Assembly: GCF_024323335.1 (NCBI RefSeq)
Contig: NC_066579.1
Location: forward strand, 133,478,354-133,542,353
Source: Lathyrus oleraceus
Taxonomy: Eukaryota; Streptophyta; Magnoliopsida; Fabales; Fabaceae
Length of the DNA: 64,000 bases
Reading direction: 5' to 3'
Shown here: positions 9,913-20,845 of the stretch, piece by piece
Position numbering within the stretch: the first letter of the stretch is position 1
Layout: every line of letters begins with the position of its first letter
Notes under the pieces: generated by a model
Databases searched by the model: none
What the model was told of the DNA's origin: nothing
What the model saw: only the letters and a program-made list of their open reading frames with translations
Position numbers and translations under genes: made by a program

Positions 9913-10866
9913 CAAATATTCAAATAATTCACCAATTTTAAATTTCAAGATTTCCCTCCAAAAATTCAAGAATTGGCAAATAATTATATGATGACAATTG
10001 ATGAAATGCAATGCAAGATTTTAAAATTAGAGGTCAAAATGAGAAATTAGCAAAAAGAACCACTTGAATTGGAGCTATGGTTGAGAAGTTATGCACATTT
10101 GAAGTTCAATGTACACTTTGCCATGTCTTGATCATATCTCCTTAACCACACATGAGAAATTGATGATCTTGGACTTTTTGGAAATGGGAGAGAAAGATCT
10201 ACAACTTTCATGTTCAACAAAATTTCATTTGAAGCTTTATTGATGATGTAAATTGAAGTTGAAGTTGGATGAAAACCTTTTTATTTTTGGCAATTTTGAA
10301 TTATAGGTCACTTTCTATTTTTGGAAAGTTTTGACCTGACTTTATTTTCTTCAATGTTGATGTTTGAAATGTCAAATGAGACTTATTTGAACATGAATGA
10401 AGTATTTCTAATCACTTCCCACCTCCAAATCCACTGTTGACTTGGCAGTTGACTTTCTAGGCCTCCAATTGATCTGGCAATGTTCTGATGAAATTCAAGC
10501 CTCTACCACTTGGGATTTTGATTCAAAATGACATCATAGCTCATATGAACTCTTGATAATGATTGTGGTGTCCAAATTCTCAAGAATGGCCACCATCTAT
10601 TGCTCAATGATTGCCTTTGACTGTCTTAACCTGTGATTGCTTCATCTGCAAGACAAGGGTTAGATGACATATTTTTGTACTTTTGGTTAGTGATAAAAGG
10701 AAAATCAATGATATACAAATGCAAAACATGCTTGGTGATCAAGAACCACTCTCAAAAGGATAACCAACCCACAGGGAAGGAAACAAGGTGCACAATGATC
10801 CTTGAGGCAATGAATGATATGATATGATGCCATGAGGGATCTTAGGGACAAAATTGGGGTCTTACA
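9913..10866 (-). repeat. LTR fragment L1 (5' LTR of the duplicated left copy of B)
   Basis: Matches 26766-27717 almost base for base and ends with the same TCTTACA border. It is more like LTR B's right end than like the nearby fragment L2 (12382-13469). This fits its being the 5' LTR stub of the left copy of a tandem duplication, cut by element A at 9912. The open frame at 10633-10827 recurs in L2 and LTR B and is an LTR shadow. Confidence 0.85.
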
Positions 10867-12365
10867 ACGTGTTAGCTTTCAAACGCTTCAAACCGCGCCT
10901 CAAACGGAGTTACGAAACTCAAGCTATGGTTAGAATGACAAGTGAACCAATATATTACACCCTGAAACCAATTTATTGTTCCTGACTCTCTGTTTCACTA
11001 ATTTTTCACGTTTCAAAGGGGACACTGGTCGATTACACCAAGTAACCAATCAATTGATTCAAGCTTTTTGTCCAAAAAGTTATAGTTTTAACAAGTGAAC
11101 CAATAAATTCCACTACCCCTCGATTGGTTTGGATGTTTTTTTTCCAAAAATTCCATGTTGTACTTCATCTTCTCCAACTATTAATCCCTCTAAACCTTCC
11201 CTTGGCCTAATCTAACATGGATGAATATTTTACACGATTAATTTATCATCAAAATAGAATTGTATGATAGAATTTAGACATCACCATTTTTCTCACCAAT
11301 TCATTCACAATTTAACAACATATTTATTATATTAACACATACTAATATGAACACCAACAATCCAAATTTTACATATGATGGTATACGAGTTTTAATAGTA
11401 AGAATCAAATACTAATTCATGTTTATCACAACAATTGAGATAGGTTTTATACAAATCTTCTCAAAACACACAAACTCAACAATGGAGAAAAAGAAAGAGA
11501 AAAAAACTAGAGGAGGGTGACAATTCCTTTCTACCCTTCATGAAATTGACACCGACATTAGAGTAATCCCCCTACCTAAAGTTCCAGGAATTACTCAAGC
11601 TCTAACTATAGTGATCTCCTTTCCCAAATCCTTGTTCTTCCTTTTTCTCACTTTGCCTCTTGCCTCTTTTTCTCAATGCAACTTCTACGTATCAGTAAAC
11701 TCTCTCAACCCTCACGCTTTTCTTTTTAAATTAAAACATAATTCCCCTATTTTGGTTATTCCACTTTTACCCTTCCCATCTCAAATTTCCCTTATTTTTC
11801 TAAAAACTCTAATTTCCACCCAAACATCACTATTTATTTTATTTTATTTATTATTCTATATTTCTACTCATTTTAAAATTAATTAAAAATTCTAATTAAT
11901 TTCTACCGCTCTTCCTAACTCCCACCAACATGCCCACTAATGCCACATACCACATATATACACCAAATAATAATAAAAAAACATATTAAATCACTTAAAT
12001 ACTAAAATAAAATGCAGTTAAATTCAATTAAATAATTGAACTAAATTTGGGGTGTTACAATCCCTAACCTTCAATTAGATATTTCTACCCGTATTTACAA
12101 TTAGTCAATAGTTTTTAAGGGTCCACACGACCTTCCACACATGACCACCATATCATATCCTCTTAAATACACCACCTATAAATGTAACTTTATTTTTATT
12201 CTCACTCCTAAAAAATGGCCATGACCTCCATCATAAAGGATATGTTAAGGGAAGGTATCACTATCCCAAGTAACACCCCTTTCTCCTCCATAGTCTTGTT
12301 AGTAAAAAAATGGAACTTGGTGATTTTATATGGATTATAGGGCCCTCAGTTCTATAATAATAAAA
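10867..12365 (-). repeat. flank X: older LTR end and adjoining DNA, left copy
   Basis: This 1499 bp block recurs at 27718-29216 with the same length and only about ten differences seen by eye. Its first 1193 bp (10867-12059) look like the 5' end of an older minus-strand LTR, starting TGTAACACCCC in sense at 12059, into which element B inserted. 12060-12365 is unclassified flanking DNA. A frame at 11611-11886 lacks an ATG and is not called. Confidence 0.8.
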
Positions 12366-12383
12366 TGGAACTTGGTGATTTTA
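12366..12383. other. duplication junction with templated filler DNA
   Basis: The 18 bases TGGAACTTGGTGATTTTA repeat 12311-12328 exactly, 55 bp upstream. They sit precisely where flank X stops matching X' (after 12365) and LTR fragment L2 begins (12382). Filler copied from nearby sequence is a signature of synthesis-dependent end joining. Confidence 0.85.
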
Positions 12384-13469
12384 ATGGTAATTAGTGAAAT
12401 GAGGTGTTTATGCAAAATGACAATTTCACCCTATGCATGAAAATGCATGGTGAACAGTGCACGGGATTGGATTGAATTTCACTTAAAATTTCATTTTAAA
12501 ATCAATGGTAATTGCCAAATATTCAAATAATTCACCAATTTTAACTTTCAAGATTTCCCTCCAAAAATTCAAGAATTGGCAAATAATTATATGATGACAA
12601 TTGATGAAATGCAATGCAAGATTTTGAAATTAGAGGTCAAAATGAGAAATTAGCAAAAAGAGCCACTTGAATTGGAGCTATGGTTGAGAAGTTATGCACA
12701 TTTGAAGTTCAATGTACATTTTTCCATGTCTTGATCATATCTCCTTAACCACACATGAGAAATTGATGATCTTGGACTTTTTGGAAATATGAGAGAAATA
12801 TCTACAACTTTCATGTTCAACAAAATTTCATTTGAAGCTATCTTGATGATGTAAATTGAAGTTGAAGTTGGATGAAAACCTTTCCATTTTTGGCAATTTT
12901 GAATTATAGGTCACTTTCTATTTTTGGAAAGTTTTGACCTGACTTTATTTTCTTCAATGTTGATGTTTGAAATGTCAATTGAGACTTATTTGAATATGAA
13001 TGAAGTATTTCTAATCACTTCCCACCTCCAAATCCACTGTTGACTTGATAGTTGACTTTCTAGGCCTCCAATTGATCTGGCAATGTTCTGATGAAATTCA
13101 AGCCTCTACCACTTGGGATTTTGATTCAAAATGACATCATAGCTCATATGAACTCTTGATAATGATTGTGGTGTCCAAATTCTCAAGAATGGCCACCATC
13201 TATTGCTCAATGACTGCCTTTGACTGTCTTAACCTGTGATTGCTTTATCTGCAAGACAAGGGTTAGATGACATATTTTTGTACTTTTGGTTAGTGATAAA
13301 AGGAAAAGCAATGATATACAAATGCAAAACATGCTTGGTGATCAAGAACCACTCTCAAAAGGATAACCAACCCACAGCGAAGGAAACAAGGTGCATAATG
13401 ATCCTTGAGGCAATGAATGATATGATATGATGCCATGAGGGATCTTAGGGACAAAATTGGGGTCTTACA
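12382..13469 (-). repeat. 3' LTR of element B, truncated (L2)
   Basis: Corresponds to 26630-27717 with identical length (1088 bp). The 3' LTR is cut at the duplication junction. The LTR start in sense (TGTAAGACCCC) is at 13469 and is preceded by the polypurine tract AAATAGGGGCATC (13470-13482). Confidence 0.85.
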
Positions 13470-13482
13470 GATGCCCCTATTT
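13470..13482 (-). other. polypurine tract of element B
   Basis: On the sense strand AAATAGGGGCATC directly precedes the 3' LTR, the expected position of the plus-strand primer. Elements D (45938-45950) and C (60783-60795) have matching tracts. Confidence 0.7.
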
Positions 13483-14273
13483 AAGATCATTCTAGCCGGA
13501 GAAGTGAAGTTTAGAAATCTTCATCTCGACGCGGTAGAATGGGCTTAAATAACAGTAATGAGACAAATTTTGGTCCCTAAGAGACCTCATGATGCAGATG
13601 TATGCATGCAAAAAAACAAAACTCTGTGGGGATATGGGTCCACAAAGAAAAGATGATCCGTCGGAGTAATACACTCACCAGGAACAGAGACTCTAATCGG
13701 ACTCTCATGGGGATAAGAAAAAGAAAAAGAATGCGTGAGCAGGACACGACTCTGAATTAGGGAAAAGGATTGGACACTGCGTGAACAAAACACGACTCTG
13801 GATTAGAGACCTCACTGGAGAATGAAGGACTCAAACAGGGAAAAGAAGAATTCCAAAGGAGAACACATCCATTGGAAAGACACAAGCTGACTCAAACTAT
13901 CCACAAAGGATACTTCGGATGAAAATCCGGACTCAGACCAAGGAAAAGATTCACAAAGAACCTCTCTGCCGGGGAAAATTGCATATATTGGGGAAAACGC
14001 CAATACAGCAAAGGGTAAAATCACAACAGGAAACTCCACTGGAGAAGGTCTAACAAAGAGACTCTCCTGGAGAAGCAACAAAGAAATGAGGTGTTACCCG
14101 TATAAGGCTAACCAGCTCAGGAAGAATGAATATCTAAGACCGGTATAAGGGTGAGAGATATCAATCAACCAAACATCTGAGAAAGACCTGAAAAAGGTAC
14201 ATCAACTCAGGAAAATCTGACTCCACAGGGGACCAAGGTTATAATAGGGAGTAGAAAGGAAGGAACACCAGGG

Positions 14274-14833
14274 ATACCGGTTACTGGGTATATAATAGGT
14301 GACCGACCGAAGCGTGAATTGGTATATATGCCAAAACACTCATCATCCGAAAGGAGAGCTTGAAAAAGCAAATCGACTTACAGGATGGACATTCGAATCC
14401 GCAATGGGAAAATGAATCTTACTCAGCTGGGGGAACAAACCCAAAGAGTGCATGAGATATAATATCCATTACCGTCAGAACGTGGATAGTATACTCGCAT
14501 GAGATATATTATCTATTACCGTCATAACATAGATAATACACTCGCATGGAAGGAAACACCAGGGATACCGGTTACTGGGTATATAATAGGTGACCTACCG
14601 AAAACGTGAATTGGTATATATGCCAAGACACTCATCATCTTGAAAAGAGCAAAACGCAAACTTATCAAAGGATGGACATTCGATTCTACAAAGAATACGA
14701 ATCTTACTCCGCTGGGGGAAAATCAACAAAGGATTCCAACCAAAGAGTGAAAGAGATATATTATTCATTACCGTCAGAACGTGAATAATACACTCTAAAG
14801 GAAGAGACACCAAAGATACCGGTTACTGGGTAT
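14274..14833. repeat. ATACC-N8-GGTAT hairpins (element B)
   Basis: Three identical-stem hairpins at 14274-14291, 14565-14582 and 14816-14833, spaced 291 and 251 bp, marking successive tandem units. The 8-nt loop is GGTTACTG in each. Confidence 0.85.
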
Positions 14834-15063
14834 ATAATAGGTGACCAACCACAAAAGAGAGACGATCGTTACCACAACAACAGGATAAACGAAAGATAAC
14901 TCACAGGGGATAAATTGCAAGCATCCGACAATTATCCAAGAGAACAACAAATATTCGATTCCACAAAGGAATAACGAATCTTACTCGACCGGGGAAACAC
15001 AACAAGCTTCGACTGAAGAGTGCATGAGATATATTATCCATTACCGTCAGAACGTGGATAACA
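14458..15063. repeat. four hairpins with TTACCGTCA loop and covarying stems
   Basis: H1 14458-14493, H2 14507-14538, H3 14759-14790, H4 15032-15063. The stem next to the loop is TATCCA/TGGATA in H1 and H4, TATCTA/TAGATA in H2, and TATTCA/TGAATA in H3, so two different pairs are changed on both sides. The loop is TTACCGTCAGAACG or, in H2, TTACCGTCATAACA. Confidence 0.85.
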
Positions 15064-15422
15064 TACTCGCATGGAAGATTATCCACAACCGGTTACTGGG
15101 TTAATAAAGGATAAATCGACCGAAAAGAAAGGCATCAGGATACCAAAACTAGGTATATAAAGATGACCAATCAAAGGGAGTAACAATCATTACCAAGCAA
15201 AAGGGTAAATGAAAGATGACCCGCTGGGGATGAATTGCATAAACAGCAACTATCCACAAGGACTTGCTGGGGATGCAATTGCTAGCAAACGGCAATTATC
15301 CAAAAGCAAGGAGGGAATATCAACATCGAATACTGAATGAAGATAACCATAAAGAGTAACCATCATCGGTTAGGATGAACAACAAGGTTACCTCTGCAAA
15401 GGGGAGAAGTTAGGGTTTACAT

Positions 15423-15932
15423 CTACCGAATACGGGGTAGAAAACCAAAGACTCTGGCTGGGGATAGGGTGAATGATTGCCGAATATTGAGCAATTATTC
15501 AACTTATTCCACAGGGAGACACAAACTCCGTTGGGGATAAAACCACAACAGCACAAAATCCACCACCAACCAGAACAAACCACAAAGGTTACCTCTGCTA
15601 GGGGAAAAGAGATAGGACTTACAACTACCGAATACGGGGTAGTAGCCAACAACTCTGATGAGGATAAAAAGTAGGGTTTACATCTACCGAATACTGGGTA
15701 GAAAACCGACAACTCCGCGTGGGGAATGCAGGAAATCACAAATCCGCACGGGAACAACAATAGGGTTTATAACAAACCACCAACTGCTAAGGAGCAAGCA
15801 AAACTAGGATTTACAACTACCGACTACTGGGTAGAAGACCAACGACTCTTGCTGAGGAATAAAAGGTATATAACCACAAATTCCGCCAAGAGGAAAAGAA
15901 CATAGGACTTACAACTACCGGTATAAGGGTAG
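15423..15932. repeat. five CTACC-N8-GGTAG hairpins (element B)
   Basis: 18-nt hairpins at 15423-15440, 15625-15642, 15684-15701, 15817-15834 and 15915-15932. Stems are identical and the 8-nt loops vary (GAATACGG, GAATACTG, GACTACTG, GTATAAGG). They sit in imperfect repeats that include TTACA(A/T)CTACC and a following AACTC(C/T) block. Confidence 0.85.
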
Positions 15933-18013
15933 AGGCCCAAAAGATTCCGCTGGGGATAAAAAGAACTATTGCTGGTTACTGGGCAATTCATTCATTTATT
16001 CCACAGGGAAGCACAAGAAACAGTTGAAAAATGCCAATTCAGGATCAAACCGAAAAGACAGACTGAATCAAGACTCATCCTAATGAGGATATAACTCAAT
16101 AGGAAAATCCATCCCAATATATATGTTGGGAGGAAACGGAAGAAACCGTCATCCACGAGGATATATCTCAGTGGGGAACTGCAGAAGGAAAGACAGACAC
16201 TTTCTGCTTATGGGGTTGACTCTATATTGAGAGATTAAACACCCGACATCTGCTTGGAAAAGATCTATTGGAGAGATCTATAACACCCATTAGCAGGAGA
16301 CAACAAACAAATGATATATGGAAAAAATGCAACATGAATATCTGAATGTTGAAAGTATGAATGAATATGCGTAATTTATGTTTGATGAATGCTGACAAAA
16401 CAGACATATCTAACACAAACAGGCCCAGGAATCAAATGCCCGGTACTACACTTCCAGAGGGAAAACCAACTGGAAAGCCAATCTGCTGGAGATCTACATG
16501 CTGAAAAGCAAAGATCTGCTGGGAGGCAAAAGATCAGAGATATCAAAGAAAATCACAAAATCTCTTAGTGATGGATCAACAATCAACCCAACTGGGGTAC
16601 AGAAAGTCACAACAGGCATAAACAGCCACAAAGACAAATCTGTTGGGGAAATGGAGAAATCCCGAGATTTCTGCCGGGGAATCCTCAGTATCAACTGGGA
16701 AACAAGATTTCACTGTACAAGCAAGAACTGCCACGAAAGCAACTTCCAAATAACTCCGCTGGGGAACAACCCACAAAGGGAGAACAGATCATCCATGTAG
16801 AATCTAACTGCACAAGCAACTCTACTGGGAATACATGTCAGCCATTCCGTTGGGGAATACACCCACTGAGGGAAAAGTAGATCACACAAGTAGATTCTGC
16901 AACAAGCCACTCTACTAGGGATCACAAGCATCAGGAAATCAACCAAATCCCTGGATATTAAATCACCAACCGACCCTACTGGGGAAAACAAACTCCGGCG
17001 GGGATCCTGACTCTTTTGGGGATACCAACTCTGGCGGGGACTCTGGGGAAATCACAGCTACAATCCACCATACCACAAATCTACTGACGGCTTAACTGGG
17101 GAATCCACTAGGGAATTCACCGGGGATGAAGAGGAAAGCTGGGGATCAACCACCAAATGCTGCTATGCTGAAGGAATAAGAGGTGAAAACCTCACCAAGC
17201 ACTCTGATGGAGAGATATAGCATAAATGCAGTCCATCATATCAACAACTCTGCCAGCGACCGTGCTGAGGAAAGTGATGAAATACCGGGTTGTCAACCCA
17301 ACCACCACTGAATCTTCCAAAGGAAAGCAACCATGCTGAGGAGAGAATACCGTTGGAGAGGACCATGAAGTTCTCAACAAATACTCTGGTTGGGGAATAA
17401 AATCTCCACAGAAGCTCTGCTTGGGGAACAACCCCAACCAACAAATCTGGAGAAAAAGGATACAACCAATGCCAGGAAAATGAACAAATGTCTTACCTGT
17501 TGGAAATCATGCCACCCTCGGGAGAGCACTGAGAAATTCTTAAGTATCCTTTCATCATTGTGAATGTTCACTTTGTTCAAAACAACAATTTGAAAAAATT
17601 TATTTGTTTAAAACAATGATATTTTATCAATTAAAACATGCAAAAGATTTGTTGAATTGAAACAAATAAGAGTGCAAATAATTGGATAAAAGCTCAAATT
17701 GATTTGATGGAATGGTAGCCTGCAAATGGCAAGACTCCATAGATCTGTACAAATTTGAAATCAGTGATATATATTGGAAGAGGGCTACATTGAAAATAAT
17801 GATCCTTTCTCTACCAATTTGAATCTCGATGTATTCGAAGCTTCAGTTGACGACGAATCGAGAGTCTCTGACGAAAAGACAGCTGCGGAACAGAAAGTCT
17901 TATCAGAATGCAGTTACTTGCCAAATCCCTAATTTTTGCCTGGATTGCCCCAGGGTGAGGTACTCAATCTAGAGGGATGCAAATATTCTTTTTTCATGTC
18001 TCTAAGTTTTGCC

Positions 18014-18086
18014 TGGATCTCCCTTTCGGGTCTTCCACCGAGACGCTCATTTTTGCCTAAGCCGCCCTTTCGGGTTTTCAACTTAG
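18014..18086 (-). other. paired GAAA-loop hairpins after integrase (element B)
   Basis: Site 1 (18014-18037): outer TGGA/TCCA. Site 2 (18057-18086): outer CTAAG/CTTAG. Both have inner CCC/GGG and a sense-strand GAAA tetraloop. They occupy the same position relative to integrase as in elements A and C. Confidence 0.75.
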
Positions 18087-18090
18087 CGAG

Positions 18091-18459
18091 CTATTCTGTT
18101 TTTCTTTTGCATACTTTTTTTTTAGGCAAATATTTCTTGACTGCATATGAATTCACAAGACGAGTGAAATCCTCCCCATCCATTGTTGTAAGCATCAAAG
18201 CTCCGCCTGAAAAGGCTCTCTTAACAACATATGGACCTTTGTAGTTTGGAGTCCACTTGCACCTGGAATCGGGCGCGAAAGACAAGACTTTCTTGAGCAC
18301 GAGGTCACCTTCTCGGAACACACGAGGCTTGACCTTCTTATCGAATGCTTTCTTCATTCTCTGCTGATATAACTGACCATGGCACATGGCAGTCAATCGC
18401 TTCTCTTCAATCAAATTCAGTTGGTCATAACGACTCTGAATCCATTCAGCATCAGTCAA
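18091..18459 (-). pseudogene. Ogre integrase C-terminal fragment (element B)
   Basis: A clean 122-residue reading of the integrase C-terminus: EEKRLTAMCHGQLYQQRMKKAF, then the SH3-like stretch PRVFREGDLVLKK, then KWTPNYKGPYVVKRAFSGGA and MTTMDGEDF-like residues ending in a basic tail. It matches element C's integrase (63374-63770). The catalytic core and zinc-binding part are missing because the sequence upstream in sense switches directly to AT-rich filler and the pre-RT linker. It is a fragment of pol, not a stand-alone gene. The open frame probably reflects its short length. Confidence 0.8.
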
Positions 18460-18760
18460 CTTGGGGTTTGGGGGTATACTTTTTCTTTTATTTATTTATT
18501 TTTAATTTTTTTTTGATTTTTTTGATTTTTTTTTCACCTTCCCTTTTTTTTTTGATTATGTTTGTAATGCCCCAGTTTGTCTGTTTTGCTGATTCTCAAG
18601 ATACAGCTGAATGACCTTCTTTTCGTGCTCAAGAAGTCGGGTAATCTCATCAGGAATCCCCTTCGACATCATCTTCCTCTGCCTCGAATACAGGGAACTC
18701 AAGATTGGGAGATGGCGTTGGATCATTATGTTCAATGGGTTTAGAAATCCCTGCATAATG
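18460..18760 (-). pseudogene. deletion junction and pre-RT linker remnant (element B)
   Basis: 18478-18560 is T-rich low-complexity DNA. 18556-18756 contains IPDEITRLLEHEKKVIQ, equivalent to the LLKQEEKVIQ linker of element A (2036-2224). Everything normally between this linker and the integrase C-terminus (RT, RNase H, integrase core) is deleted here. Confidence 0.65.
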
Positions 18761-19009
18761 ATTTTGGATAATGAAAAGCTTTAAAATTTAAACAAGCAAA
18801 TCATTATACAGATGAAAAGAGAATTTATTCTTGTTTTTCAGGGTTTTTTGTGATCACTGATTTCATGCAAAAGCAAAAAGTGAAAACAAATGGAAAAACG
18901 AATGTTTAACAATGCATTAATTGAATGAAATATCATTGTATAAATGCTGCCAACAATGTCATCACTTCTCCTTTTGGCATGGGAGAAGGGTTTTGAACAA
19001 AGTGAACCA
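18761..19009. other. AT-rich spacer, nothing recognised
   Basis: About 250 bp of AT-rich sequence between two coding remnants of element B. In Ogre elements an intron separates gag-pro from the RT-integrase frame, and this stretch is in that position. I cannot identify splice sites with confidence. Confidence 0.4.
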
Positions 19010-19435
19010 TTACTCTGATCTATGAATGACTGTAGGAACATCTACAGCGACCCAATTGTGGCAGACACCACCAGGTATGATGAAGTTTCTCAAATCCTCT
19101 GCATCCTCTTCCAAGATAGCAGCAGCTTCTTCAGGTTGATCAGCATGGATGAAACCTCCACTCTTGAATAAACCTTGCTCGTTAAATGCCCCAGAAGAAT
19201 AGCCAATGCCAGCCCGGGACTTGTTGTCTTCAAGCTCAATCATCTTCCCCAAACCAGCGACTGCACCACATTCAATGGCCAGTTTCGCATCACGATAGGA
19301 AGCAAATGAAGGAGACTTCTTCTCAATCGGCTCAGCAATAGATAAAGCTTGGAAAGGCGTTCCAACTTCATCCTCAGCATCAATATATGAGAAAGAAGAC
19401 AAGTGGCTAACCAGGAATAAATCCATCAAAAGCAC
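19010..19435 (-). pseudogene. C-terminal part of Ogre gag-pro (element B)
   Basis: 141 residues matching the segment that follows protease in Ogre gag-pro: LVSHLSSFSYIDAEDEVGTPFQAL, a region with GLGKMIELEDNKSRAGIGYSSGAF, and an end with IPGGVCHNWVAVDVPTVIH before the stop. The corresponding part of element A's gag is the end of the 430-aa frame at 2500. The start shown is not a natural initiator, since capsid and protease are deleted upstream in sense. Confidence 0.75.
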
Positions 19436-20746
19436 TTAGTCTGGAAAATTCCTCTTTGAGTTCACAATTCTCTTGCTCTAGATAATCCATCAATCTCGAA
19501 GAATCGGCTCTGGTGTAGTACCGGCGAGGTGCGTCTTCAAAATAAATGAAGAGCACGGGGATCAGACAACAGGACCAAAGGCTGAGAACAACACCCGCTT
19601 ATGCAAATGATGCATGAAGTGTTTGTGCATATGCTTTGTTTTTATTTCAAAGGAACTCGAGGGTTTTATTTGCAAACTTTGAAATATTAATCATTTTATC
19701 GCATATGGAAATTATTTCATTGAATAATTCTTTGTCTTTCCATATCTGAATTTTTTTTGCAAAGAAACCCCTTAAGTTCTTTGAAAAAAAAATTCTCATT
19801 TTTTGATGATATGGGTGCAGATGAATGCATGAATGCATGAATGCAATAATCACACTCAAGGATCAAGCAAGGCACACCAGACAAAGGTCATGGGAAAACT
19901 CATAGTATCCTTAATATCAATCATCCATTTTGGTGGATTATGGTTTTCACCTTATCAACACCCAAGTTCCATTGATATTAACGGTACATGAACCGACTCA
20001 ATCATCCTTAATATCAATCATCCGTTTTGGTGGATTATGGTTTTCACCTTATCAACATCCAGGTTCCATTGATATTAAGGTTGTCTGAACGACTCAACCA
20101 TGAATCACGGGTTTGTTGCGAGTCACGAGCATGGAGTCTCGGTTAAGAACCACCCAAAGGGAGTGTACTAGGGTTTAAACCTGCCGAGCATGTTCTACCA
20201 GAGGTTCCCATAGTCATCATCCCATCTTTCGAATATTATCGGAGGAACGAATACTCGTATTCCAAAAATATTCTCAAGAGAGACTCTTATGAGTGTAGTA
20301 TCGCGTAACAATCGCATCAGATCTGACATCTGAACGACCTCCGCACTACGTCCTAAAAATAGGCCAAGATGGGCTTGGTAAACTAAGGTCCTTGGCTTCT
20401 AAGGCACATGATTGAAAGAATAATGCCTAACCACAAATAACTTGTGTGACATTATTAATCCAACATGACCTCCACCAAGTGAATGGGCTCGCAAGTCAAC
20501 TTGTTAAGGAATACTCCACACAAGTCGACAAGACTATGCCATTCTCCTATCCTAAGGTGCACTCGAGTACGGGTATAGAACTCATCTCACAGAGATCACC
20601 AAGCAAACAAGCAATTGTATATCAAGCAATTCAAACATTACAATCAATACAGTTATCCCAAATTGTACAAAAATATGTCATATAACAAATAAAAAAATAT
20701 CATACAACAAGGGTGAAAAATAGGCAATACCACCAAGGAATCTGTT
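19436..20746 (-). other. 5' leader of element B with duplicated long hairpin
   Basis: Noncoding leader downstream of the PBS in sense. Two copies of a stem-loop with 11-bp arms TTAATATCAAT and ATTGATATTAA lie at 19911-19981 and 20008-20078. Each encloses an inner hairpin (ATCCA or ATCCG with TGGAT). The rest (20100-20740) has no coding signature. Confidence 0.7.
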
Positions 20747-20763
20747 CCCCAGCAGAGTCACCA
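20747..20763 (-). other. primer-binding site of element B
   Basis: Sense strand TGGTGACTCTGCTGGGG, one base different from element A's PBS. It lies six bases from the LTR end at 20770. Confidence 0.85.
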
Positions 20764-20840
20764 CTTTTCTGTAGCGGTGTATTCGTCACTTTATGATTTA
20801 TTGACTAAATCAAAAGCAAAGCATACAAAGAATCGAGTCA

Positions 20841-20845
20841 CCACC
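20841..20845. other. target-site duplication CCACC, left copy
   Basis: CCACC at 20841-20845 recurs at 22804-22808, directly flanking the solo LTR 20846-22803. Confidence 0.9.

Larger units (their letters stand above)
13483..17930 (-). other. 3' noncoding region of element B, tandem-repeat rich
   Basis: About 4.4 kb between integrase and the 3' LTR with no protein signature; the many short open frames are shadows. It holds about 250-290 bp tandem units around 14262-15110, each with an ATACC-N8-GGTAT hairpin and a TTACCGTCA hairpin. A second family with CTACC-N8-GGTAG hairpins covers 15400-15960. Many copies of an (A)CTC(C/T)GCTGGGGA-like motif extend to about 17430. Tandem repeats in this position are known for Ogre elements. 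Confidence 0.75.

Noticed and set aside
10633..10827. 64-residue frame recurring at 13236-13430 and 27484-27678
   Set aside because: It lies in the same part of three LTR copies, lacks an ATG start and shows no domain; it is repeated because the LTR is.
11611..11886. 91-residue frame, identical at 28462-28737
   Set aside because: It has no ATG start (GTG), is low-complexity, and its repetition is explained by the tandem duplication of flank X.
13483..17580. Multiple short minus-strand frames as a hypothetical protein set
   Set aside because: They translate tandem repeats of the Ogre 3' noncoding region; frames shift from unit to unit.
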